From Bacteroidales bacterium (GTDB lineage Bacteria; Bacteroidota; Bacteroidia; Bacteroidales; Bacteroidaceae): 64,000 nt of DNA. The notes below the pieces were generated by a model. The model was not told the DNA's origin and made no database searches. It was given only the letters and a program-made list of their open reading frames with translations. This document shows positions 53,236-61,054 of this stretch, piece by piece. The translations under genes and the position numbers were made by a program. The first letter of the stretch is position 1, and every line of letters starts with the position of its first letter. The stretch is from positions 101,697 through 165,696 of the forward strand of contig SUXS01000005.1 in NCBI GenBank assembly GCA_015060865.1, written 5' to 3'.

Positions 53236-54555
53236 ATGAACAGACGGATACAAACACTCGCTTGCGTATGTGCTGCACTGATATTTGCGGCGTGCGGTGG
53301 CAAGCAAGGCAATCATGCTCACGAGCATTCCCACGAGCATCATACGCATACCGAAGAGCATCATGCACATGAGGAGCATAGTCATGATGAACATGCTCAT
53401 GAAGAGCATAGTCATGCCGAGCATAATCATACTCATGAGGCTCATTCCCATGACGAACATGCCCATGAAGGACATTCTCATGAAGCGCATGCACATGCCG
53501 AGGAGGCACATGGTCACGACCATGCCCATGGCGAGGGCATAGCTTTTACCAAGCAGCAGGCTGTAGCAGCCGGGCTCAAGGTGGAGACAGTTACAAAGGC
53601 TCCCTTTAGCGGAGTGATAAAGACTGCCGGACACATTCAGGCACCAAAAGGTAATGAGGCTGTTGTGGTGGCCACATCGGCCGGTGTGCTCTACTACACC
53701 GACCCCTCTATAGCCGAGGGCTTGGCAGTGGGTACGGGCAAGGCGTTGGCTGGCATATCGGCCAAGAAGTTGCAGGATGGTGACCCCTTACTCAAGGCCA
53801 AACTGGCTTATGAGACGGCGCTGGCTGAATATGAGCGTGCACAGCGATTGGTTGACGACAAGATTGTGTCGGCCAAGGAGTTCGAACAGATACGTCTGCG
53901 CTACGAGACCGCCAAGACGACCTATGAGGGACAGGCGCAAGGGATGACCGAGAAGGGTGCCTCGCTTACATCGCCCATCAGTGGATACCTGAAGCAACTG
54001 CTCGTGCCTAATGGGGCTTATGTAGAGGTAGGTCAGCCTGTGGCTGTGATTACGCAGACTCGCCGATTGCAGCTGAAGGCCGAGGTGAGCGAACGCGACT
54101 ACGCCTTGCTCTCCAAGGTGAACGCAGCCAATTTTCGCCCGGCATATACCGACCGTCTGTACAAGACATCAGAGTTGAATGGTCGCCTCGTAGCCTACGG
54201 CAAGGCTGCTGCCGACGAGGCTTCTCACTATATTCCCGTGACCTTTGAGTTTGATAACGTAGGCGACATCATCGCTGGCTCGTATGCCGAGGTGTACCTG
54301 CTCACTTCGCCTGAGGAGGGTGTGATAGCCATTCCCGTCAGTGCGCTCACTGAGGAGCAGGGACTATATTATATATATGTGCAGCTGTGCGAGGAGGAGT
54401 ATGAGAAGCGTGGCGTCACACTGGGCCGTCGCGATGGCGAGCGTGTGGAGATACTGCATGGTCTGCATGGTGGCGAGCGCGTAGTGACCCAAGGAGCCTA
54501 TCAGGTGAAACTGGCTTCGGTGACTACGGCGATACCGCACGGACACAGTCATTAG
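53236..54555 (+). CDS. RND efflux periplasmic adaptor (CusB/CzcB-like) with a histidine-rich N-terminus
   Basis: A 439-residue lipoprotein (ALIFAACGGK, Cys20). Residues about 26-100 hold about 31 histidines alternating with Glu/Asp/Ala, an apparent metal-binding segment. The adaptor part follows: a barrel-sandwich and helical hairpin (KLAYETALAEYERAQRLVDD), lipoyl-like GAYVEVGQPVAVIT and a beta-barrel/membrane-proximal end. It links the RND pump to TolC. The downstream pump is of the CusA/CzcA type, so the cargo is likely Cu, Zn, Co or Ni; which metal is not decided by sequence. Confidence 0.9.
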   Translation: MNRRIQTLACVCAALIFAACGGKQGNHAHEHSHEHHTHTEEHHAHEEHSHDEHAHEEHSHAEHNHTHEAHSHDEHAHEGHSHEAHAHAEEAHGHDHAHGEGIAFTKQQAVAAGLKVETVTKAPFSGVIKTAGHIQAPKGNEAVVVATSAGVLYYTDPSIAEGLAVGTGKALAGISAKKLQDGDPLLKAKLAYETALAEYERAQRLVDDKIVSAKEFEQIRLRYETAKTTYEGQAQGMTEKGASLTSPISGYLKQLLVPNGAYVEVGQPVAVITQTRRLQLKAEVSERDYALLSKVNAANFRPAYTDRLYKTSELNGRLVAYGKAAADEASHYIPVTFEFDNVGDIIAGSYAEVYLLTSPEEGVIAIPVSALTEEQGLYYIYVQLCEEEYEKRGVTLGRRDGERVEILHGLHGGERVVTQGAYQVKLASVTTAIPHGHSH

Positions 54556-54659
54556 AATTCTGAATCCTTAATTCTTAATTCTGAATTAAAGCTTCGCGAT
54601 TGTTTTTTATTCCGGATGGCAATTCAGAATTCATAATTCAAAACTCAAAATTATTTGTC

Positions 54660-57600
54660 GTGTTAAACAAAATTATACGTTTTTCTCTCAACAACCGTCT
54701 GCTCGTGCTCGTGCTGTCGGTGTTGCTGATGGTGGCAGGTGTGTACACTGCCACGACGATGGATGTGGATGTGTTCCCTGACCTCAATGCGCCTACGGTA
54801 ACGGTGATGACCGAGGCCAAGGGTATGGCGCCCGAGGAGGTGGAGCGACTGGTGACGTTCCCCATTGAGACTGCCGTGAACGGTGCCACCGATGTGCGCC
54901 GTGTGCGCTCGTCGTCCACTACGGGATTCTCCATCGTATGGGTCGAATTTGATTGGGGCACCGATATTTATCGGGCCCGTCAGATAGTGTCGGAAAAGAT
55001 TGCAACCGTGATGGATGCACTGCCCCAGCATGTGGGCACGCCTACGCTTGGCCCGCAGTCGTCAATCCTTGGTGAGGTGCTGTTTGTGGGGCTGACTATC
55101 AACGAAAACGATAACGATAACGAAAACTCTCATTCAGAGAGTATGCATCGCGGAGCCCAGTCTTCGTCTTCGTTATCGTCTTCGTCGACAACACTCCAGG
55201 ACCTCCGCACCCTGGCCGACTGGACCATCCGTCCGCGTTTGCTCGCAACGGGCGGTGTGGCACAGGTAGCTGTGCTTGGCGGTGAGGTGAAGGAGTATCA
55301 GATACTGCTCAACCCCGAGAAGATGATGCACTACGATGTATCGTTGGGCGAGGTGATGGAGGTGGTATCGGGCATGAACCAGAATGCTACGGGTGGCACA
55401 CTCTATGAGTATGGCAACGAATACATCATTCGCGGTATGCTCTCGACGAACGATGTGGACGAGATAGGCCGCACGGTGGTGAAGCGGGTTGGGGATTCGC
55501 CCCTCTTGCTACACCATATCGCCGAAGTAAAGATTGGCGACCAGCGCCCCAAGTTTGGTATGGCATCGCTGCGCACCGGGCCAGCGGTCATCCTCACCGT
55601 GACCAAGCAACCCAATACCAGTACATTGGAACTCACCAAGAAGCTGGATGCTACGCTCGAAGACCTAAAGCGTGAGCTCCCTGCCGATGTGAAGGTTACT
55701 ACCGACATATACCGTCAGGAGCGCTTCATCAACAGTTCCATAGATAATGTGAAGAGCGCCCTCATCGAGGGAGCCATCTTTGTGGTCATCGTGCTTTTCG
55801 TGTTCCTGATGAATGTGCGCACCACACTCATCTCGCTCGTCACCATACCGCTTGCTTTTGTGGCTTCCATCCTTACGCTCAACGCCTTCGGACTTACCAT
55901 CAACACGATGAGTCTGGGCGGTTTGGCCATCGCCATCGGTTCACTCGTGGACGATGCCATCGTCGATGTGGAAAACGTATATAAACGTCTGCGCGAAAAT
56001 CGTGCCCTGCCCATCGAGCAGCGTCGTTCTGTACTCACGGTCATTTACGATGCCTCCAGAGAGGTGCGCATGCCTATCCTCAACTCTACGTTCATCATTA
56101 TCGCCAGCTTCGTACCCCTCTTCTTCCTGACGGGCATGGAAGGACGTATGTTGGCCCCGCTCGGCATAGCCTTCATCGTGGCCTTGTGTGCTTCTACCTT
56201 GGTGGCACTTACGCTCACTCCGGTGCTGTGTAGTTATCTGTTGACGAAGAGGTCAGAGGACTCCGATGTCTCTGAGAACTCCGATAAGGAACCTCCCGTA
56301 ACCCGTTGGCTCAAGAAAGGATATACCCGTCTTCTCTCGTGGACTCTCCGTCATCGCTGGCCCGTATTGGGAAGCACTGCAGCGCTGCTCGTCGTGGCGT
56401 TGGTGGCTTTCTTCGGATTGGGACGTTCGTTTCTGCCTCCCTTCAATGAGGGTTCGTTTACTATCAATGTGGCCACGCTGCCGGGTATCTCGTTGGAGGA
56501 GTCCGACAAGATTGGTCGCCGTGCCGAAGAGCTGTTGCTCACCATTCCAGAGATACAGACCGTAGGCCGTAAGACCGGACGTGCCGAACTGGATGAGCAT
56601 GCCTTGGGTGTGAACGTGTCGGAGATAGAGGCTCCCTTCGAGTTGGCCGACCGCTCTAAAGACGAACTCATCGCTGAGGTACGCGAGAAGTTGGGCACGC
56701 TGCCCGGTGTGAACGTGGAGGTGGGTGCGCCCATCAGTCACCGCATCGACGCCATGCTCTCGGGTACTCGTGCCAGCATTGCCGTGAAGATATTCGGTAC
56801 CGACCTCAATGAGATGTATCGCATAGGAAACCGTGTCAAGGCGGCCGTTGAGGGGGTAGAGGGCATTGCCGACCTCAACGTGGAGCAGCAGGTGGAGCGC
56901 CCGCAGCTGAAGATTGTGCCCAAGCGCGATGTGATGGCCAAGTATGGAGTCACCATGCCTGAGTTTGCCGATATGGTGAGCGTGCTGCTTGCCGGCGAGC
57001 CCGTGTCGCAGGTCTACGAAGGTCGCCGCGTCTTTGACCTCACCCTCAAGGTAGGTGACGACAGTCGTGCTACTGCCGAGGATATACGCCGCTTGATTGT
57101 AGATGCCGGTGACGCGAAAGTGCCTTTGGGGCAGATTGCCGATGTGGTGTCGTCGGTAGGTCCCAACACTATCAACCGCGAGAACGTGGAGCGCAAGGTA
57201 GTGGTGTCGGCCAATGTGGCTGGGCGCGACCTCCGTGGTGTGGTCACCGATATGCGCCGCATCATCGAGGAGCAGATAGAGTTGCCCGAGGACTATCACA
57301 TACAGTATGGCGGGCAGTTTGAGAATGAGGAGAACGCCTCGCGAACCATCCTCATCGCTTCGTTGTTTGCCATTATGGTGATATTTATGCTTCTCTACAA
57401 TCAGTTCCGCAGCCTCGTGCAGTCGGCTGTTATTCTTGTCAATCTGCCGCTTGCCCTTATCGGTGGCGTGCTGGTACTGTGGCTTACGGGTGGCGAACTG
57501 AGTATCCCGGCGCTCATCGGTTTCATCTCGCTTTTTGGTATTGCCACACGTAACGGTATGCTGCTCATCGAGCGATACAACGACCTGCGTGCCGAGGGCT

Positions 57601-57842
57601 ACTCGGTGGTAGAGAGTGTGTTGCGCGGTTCGGCCGACCGTCTCAACCCCATCTTGATGACGGCACTCACCACTGCCCTTGCACTTATACCCTTGGCTCT
57701 TGGAGGTGATCTTCCAGGCAACGAGATACAGAGTCCCATGGCCAAGGTAATTCTCGGCGGACTCGCCACGTCGACCCTGCTCAACGGATTTATCGTGCCT
57801 ATTATGTATATGATGGTGGCAAAGAAGAATACTCAAAAGTGA
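54660..57842 (+). CDS. CusA/CzcA-type heavy-metal RND pump
   Basis: About 1060 residues. The first helix (RLLVLVLSVLLMVAGVY) and motifs such as DVDVFPDLNAPTVTV, VRRVRSSSTTGFSIVWVEF and GGLAIAIGSLVDDAIVDVENV mark the HME-RND family, which exports metal ions with proton exchange. I chose GTG 54660 (VLNKIIRFSLNNR); the frame extends 20 codons upstream through AT-rich repeat-like DNA. A 30-residue insertion (about 146-178, Asn/Asp/Glu then Ser-rich) is coded by intergenic-like repeats. The 105-base gap before it holds AATTC repeats. Confidence 0.9.
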   Translation: MLNKIIRFSLNNRLLVLVLSVLLMVAGVYTATTMDVDVFPDLNAPTVTVMTEAKGMAPEEVERLVTFPIETAVNGATDVRRVRSSSTTGFSIVWVEFDWGTDIYRARQIVSEKIATVMDALPQHVGTPTLGPQSSILGEVLFVGLTINENDNDNENSHSESMHRGAQSSSSLSSSSTTLQDLRTLADWTIRPRLLATGGVAQVAVLGGEVKEYQILLNPEKMMHYDVSLGEVMEVVSGMNQNATGGTLYEYGNEYIIRGMLSTNDVDEIGRTVVKRVGDSPLLLHHIAEVKIGDQRPKFGMASLRTGPAVILTVTKQPNTSTLELTKKLDATLEDLKRELPADVKVTTDIYRQERFINSSIDNVKSALIEGAIFVVIVLFVFLMNVRTTLISLVTIPLAFVASILTLNAFGLTINTMSLGGLAIAIGSLVDDAIVDVENVYKRLRENRALPIEQRRSVLTVIYDASREVRMPILNSTFIIIASFVPLFFLTGMEGRMLAPLGIAFIVALCASTLVALTLTPVLCSYLLTKRSEDSDVSENSDKEPPVTRWLKKGYTRLLSWTLRHRWPVLGSTAALLVVALVAFFGLGRSFLPPFNEGSFTINVATLPGISLEESDKIGRRAEELLLTIPEIQTVGRKTGRAELDEHALGVNVSEIEAPFELADRSKDELIAEVREKLGTLPGVNVEVGAPISHRIDAMLSGTRASIAVKIFGTDLNEMYRIGNRVKAAVEGVEGIADLNVEQQVERPQLKIVPKRDVMAKYGVTMPEFADMVSVLLAGEPVSQVYEGRRVFDLTLKVGDDSRATAEDIRRLIVDAGDAKVPLGQIADVVSSVGPNTINRENVERKVVVSANVAGRDLRGVVTDMRRIIEEQIELPEDYHIQYGGQFENEENASRTILIASLFAIMVIFMLLYNQFRSLVQSAVILVNLPLALIGGVLVLWLTGGELSIPALIGFISLFGIATRNGMLLIERYNDLRAEGYSVVESVLRGSADRLNPILMTALTTALALIPLALGGDLPGNEIQSPMAKVILGGLATSTLLNGFIVPIMYMMVAKKNTQK

Positions 57843-57847
57843 CAATA

Positions 57848-57945
57848 TTACTTGTCATTCTGAGCAGAGCGAAGAATCTCGCATAGTCGAGACAGAGTAC
57901 CAACGCGAGATCCTTCACTACGTTCAGGATGACAAGACAGAAGGT
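57848..57945. repeat. CHPERSEGS-type dispersed palindromic repeat
   Basis: TTGTCATTCTGAGCAGAGCG near the left end is matched by a complementary TCAGGATGACAAG at the right, with GAAGAATCTCG and GCGAGATCCTTC inside. This is a long imperfect palindrome; on the - strand it reads the well-known CHPERSEGS..EILRSAQNDK peptide of dispersed repeats. It fills the gap between the pump and TolC-like genes. Confidence 0.8.
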
Positions 57946-57953
57946 TATACAAT

Positions 57954-59192
57954 ATGAAGCAATACAAAATCATCATTGCTCTTGTAGCAATAAGCACAGC
58001 ATTTACTCTTAGTGGGCAAAGTACCGCGATGCCCGAAATCCCCCTCTCCTTGGGAGAGGGCGGGGGAAGAGGCCTTCTTCTCTCCATCCTCGACTCCATC
58101 GACCACAACAATACCACCCTCATAGCCCTGCGCAAGGAGGCCGAGGCACGTAAGTTGGAGAATCGTACCGATATCACCCTTGCCGACCCCGAGGTGGGCC
58201 TCAAACATATGTGGGAGGGTGCCGAGCAGACGGGTAACTTGACGGAGTTTACCGTGGGCCAATCCTTTGACCTGCCTACCGTGCTGGGCAAGCGCAAGGG
58301 GGTAGCGGTGCAGAAGAATCAGCTCGTCGATGAGGAGTACCGTGCACAGCGCATGGGCATACTGCTCGAGGCCGAGTTGGTGTGTATCGACATCACCTAT
58401 TACAATGCCCTTGCTGCCGAGCTCGACCGCCGCTTGGGCCATGCCCGCCGTGTAGTGGAGGTAGAGAAGCGCCGCCTCGACAGTGGCGACACCGATGTGC
58501 TCTCCTATAATAATGTGGTACTCAGCCTCTCGGCCCTTGAAGCCGAGAAGGCACGCGTAGAGATGGAGCGTGGAGTGCTGATGACACGCTTGGCCCATCT
58601 GAACGGTGGTCGTCCCTTGGGCTTCGATGCACAGGAGTATGCTCCAGCGACGTTGACAGACGACTTCGAGTCGTGGTACCAGGAGGCACTCGAGCGCAGC
58701 CCCGATATGGCCCTGGCACGCGAGGAACGTGAGGTGCGCCGTAGCGAACTGTCCTTGTCCAAGACGATGCACTTGCCCACACTATCAGCTACCTATATCA
58801 ATGAGCGTCATCGCACAGGTGAGCGTTCACAGGGCTTTACCGTAGGCATGAATATTCCCCTCTGGGCCAACAAGAACCGTGTGCGCTCGGCACGCACGGC
58901 ACTCTGCGCAGCCGAAGCCCGTGAGGCCGATGCCGAGTTGCAGCTGCGCAGCCAACTGCTGGAGGGGTATGAGCGCGTGAGAGGACTGCAGCATACAGCC
59001 GACCTCTATCGCCGTGCACTCGCCGAGGCCAACAACAGCGAGATGCTGGCTCGCGCTATGGACGAGGGCTTCATCTCCGTGCTGGAGTATCTGCAAGGCA
59101 TAGAGCTTTATTACGACTACCTCGACCGTAGCCTTAATGCCGACCGCGACTACCGTCGCGCTCTTGCCGAGCTGGAGGCTTGGAGACTGTAG
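57954..59192 (+). CDS. TolC/CusC-like outer-membrane efflux protein
   Basis: A 412-residue protein with a signal peptide (IIIALVAISTAFTLSGQ). The OEP repeats are visible: a long helical hairpin pair with ALRKEAEARKLENRTDITLADPEVGL and a second set at about 250-400 (NIPLWANKNRVRSARTAL). It forms the outer-membrane channel for the metal pump. Residues about 27-40 (PEIPLSLGEGGGRG) are an insertion coded by a palindromic repeat (58036-58075) that is not part of the family. Confidence 0.85.
   Translation: MKQYKIIIALVAISTAFTLSGQSTAMPEIPLSLGEGGGRGLLLSILDSIDHNNTTLIALRKEAEARKLENRTDITLADPEVGLKHMWEGAEQTGNLTEFTVGQSFDLPTVLGKRKGVAVQKNQLVDEEYRAQRMGILLEAELVCIDITYYNALAAELDRRLGHARRVVEVEKRRLDSGDTDVLSYNNVVLSLSALEAEKARVEMERGVLMTRLAHLNGGRPLGFDAQEYAPATLTDDFESWYQEALERSPDMALAREEREVRRSELSLSKTMHLPTLSATYINERHRTGERSQGFTVGMNIPLWANKNRVRSARTALCAAEAREADAELQLRSQLLEGYERVRGLQHTADLYRRALAEANNSEMLARAMDEGFISVLEYLQGIELYYDYLDRSLNADRDYRRALAELEAWRL
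58036..58075. repeat. Palindromic repeat inside the tolC-like gene
   Basis: CCCTCTCC-tt-GGGAGAGGG with a following GCGGGGGAAGAGG. The same kind of element is usually intergenic (compare 18524-18675). Here it is in frame. Confidence 0.7.
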
Positions 59193-59248
59193 CTATTGTT
59201 CTATAAGCTTTTTTAAAGATATTTCCACTGAATGTAAAAAAAATATAT

Positions 59249-59256
59249 TACATTTG
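59249..59256 (+). promoter_or_regulatory. -7 box of the cysteine desulfidase-like gene
   Basis: TACATTTG, 24 bases before the ATG at 59281; no clear -33 box. Confidence 0.45.
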
Positions 59257-59280
59257 TAGAGTAATATAAAGATTCAGGCT

Positions 59281-60552
59281 ATGCTTACTATTAAAGAACG
59301 CAAACAGATAATATCTCTAATTAAGCATGAGGTGATTCCTGCTATGGGGTGCACAGAACCTGTGGCAGTGGCTTTATGCGCAGCGAAAGCGGCCGAGAAA
59401 TTGGGGGTGTTGCCTGAAAAGGTAGTGGTTCATCTCAGTATGAATGTCTTGAAAAATGCAATGGGCGTAGGGATACCTGGAACAGGGATGATTGGCCTGC
59501 CTATTGCTATTGCATTGGGCATGATTGTAGGAAAAAGTGATTATGGTTTAGAAGTGCTAAAAGATACATCCCCAGAGTCAGTTGATAAAGGACGTCGTTA
59601 TGTCAGTGAAGGACGCATTAGTATTCTGTTGGATGAAGCGGCTCCGGATGGCTTGTATATCAAGGTACAAGCATATGCTGATGATAAGGAGTCTGTTGCG
59701 ATTATATGTGGAGAACATACGCGATTCGTGGAGGAAGAATCTATTGGCGTCTGTAATGCTTTGTGTGCAAAAAATCAGAAAGATGATGTCTTGTTATCCA
59801 TGAGGCGTATCTATGATTTTGTTATAGAAGTTCCTTTGGAAGATATAGCTTTTATAGAGGATTCGGCTACGATGAATATGAAAGCGGCAGAGTATGCGCT
59901 TAATGCGCATTACGGTCATAGAGTGGGGGGGATGTTGGCTGATAGCGCAAATCACCTAATGGTGGGGGATGGTACATTGACTCGCGCTATGGCATACACT
60001 TGTGCCGCATGTGATGCTCGTATGTCGGGGGCATTGGTGTCAGTAATGTCGAATTCTGGGAGTGGAAACCAAGGTATAGCAGCAACTGTTCCTGTTGCGG
60101 TATATGCGCGTGAACATCATGTCGATCATGAAACTTTCATCAGAGCCCTTTTGTTAAGTAATCTTACAGCCATTTATATAAAGCAAAGTTTGGGAAGATT
60201 GTCTGCACTATGTGGATGTATAGTAGCTTCCACTGGAGCTAGTTGTGCTGTTACCTATATGATGGGAGGAGGATATGAGCAAATATGTTATGCGGTGAAA
60301 AATATGATTGCGAATTTGACAGGTATGATATGTGATGGCGCTAAACCTAGTTGTTCGTTGAAGTTGTCAAGCGGTGTGTCAACGGCCATGCTTTCTGCTA
60401 TGCTTGCTATGCAAGGGTGTTCGGTGACTAATTTAGAAGGGGTCATTGATGAGGATGTAGATCAAAGCATACGCAATTTGACAAGTATAGGACGTGAGGC
60501 TATGCAGGAAACAAACAGAATGGTTGTAGAAATAATGACTCATAAGGGGTAA
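59281..60552 (+). CDS. L-cysteine desulfidase / UPF0597 family protein (CyuA/YhaM-like)
   Basis: A 423-residue protein. PAMGCTEPVAVALCAAKAAE (about 20-39) is the signature of the family, in which the Cys takes part in an Fe-S site. GSGNQGIAATVPV (about 260-272) and the Gly-rich TGASCAVTYMMGGGY are also family features. The enzymes break L-cysteine into pyruvate, ammonia and sulfide. It stands alone after the metal operon. Confidence 0.9.
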   Translation: MLTIKERKQIISLIKHEVIPAMGCTEPVAVALCAAKAAEKLGVLPEKVVVHLSMNVLKNAMGVGIPGTGMIGLPIAIALGMIVGKSDYGLEVLKDTSPESVDKGRRYVSEGRISILLDEAAPDGLYIKVQAYADDKESVAIICGEHTRFVEEESIGVCNALCAKNQKDDVLLSMRRIYDFVIEVPLEDIAFIEDSATMNMKAAEYALNAHYGHRVGGMLADSANHLMVGDGTLTRAMAYTCAACDARMSGALVSVMSNSGSGNQGIAATVPVAVYAREHHVDHETFIRALLLSNLTAIYIKQSLGRLSALCGCIVASTGASCAVTYMMGGGYEQICYAVKNMIANLTGMICDGAKPSCSLKLSSGVSTAMLSAMLAMQGCSVTNLEGVIDEDVDQSIRNLTSIGREAMQETNRMVVEIMTHKG

Positions 60553-60615
60553 GGGGATTTGGGCGTTTGTATAATAAAACTCTTTTAGAAGAACAGTAGT
60601 GTAAAAAACTTGTTG

Positions 60616-60623
60616 TATATTTG
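60616..60623 (+). promoter_or_regulatory. -7 box of the acyl carrier protein gene
   Basis: TATATTTG, 26 bases before the ATG at 60649. Confidence 0.45.
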
Positions 60624-60648
60624 TGGAGAAAATAATAACATATAATAT

Positions 60649-60954
60649 ATGATGCGAGAGAAAAGTGTAGAAAAGATTGTCAAAGGTTTTATAGCCAAAG
60701 AATTAACAATATCTCAAGAAAGTATATCACGTGAAACTAATTTGGTCAATGACCTTAATGCGGATTCTATGGATATTGTTAATGTTGTAACGGCAATAGA
60801 GGCTCGTTTCAAAATATCTTTTCCGGACGATACTAAGCTGAAGTATGATGGATATACATTGCAGTTCTTAATCGATGGCGTAACTAGTACGTTGAAGGAA
60901 AAACAGCCTAAGGTAAAGCGTACAGCTGCTAAAAAAAACAGCAAGAAGGTCTAG
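60649..60954 (+). CDS. Acyl carrier protein with a basic C-terminal tail
   Basis: A 101-residue ACP. The phosphopantetheine serine lies in LNADSMDIVNVV (about Ser40); helices II and III are recognisable. The final 19 residues (KEKQPKVKRTAAKKNSKKV) are Lys-rich and unlike ordinary ACPs, which are acidic. The genuine fatty-acid ACP is probably elsewhere; this one may serve a specialised pathway. Confidence 0.85.
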   Translation: MMREKSVEKIVKGFIAKELTISQESISRETNLVNDLNADSMDIVNVVTAIEARFKISFPDDTKLKYDGYTLQFLIDGVTSTLKEKQPKVKRTAAKKNSKKV

Positions 60955-61054
60955 GGTGAAGGCTTCTTCGGGGACGAACGAGTTATAATCAATTTATACT
61001 TGACTGACAAGAGGATCTGTATATTTACGTACAGCCCCTTTTTGCATACTTGGA

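Noticed and set aside
56253..57845. 530-residue antisense ORF
   Set aside because: Mirror of the RND pump gene, which is clearly the true gene; the antisense product is His/Gly-rich shadow sequence.
57848..58297. 149-residue - strand ORF ending in CHPERSEGS-type sequence
   Set aside because: Combination of the dispersed repeat and the antisense of the tolC-like gene, not a gene.
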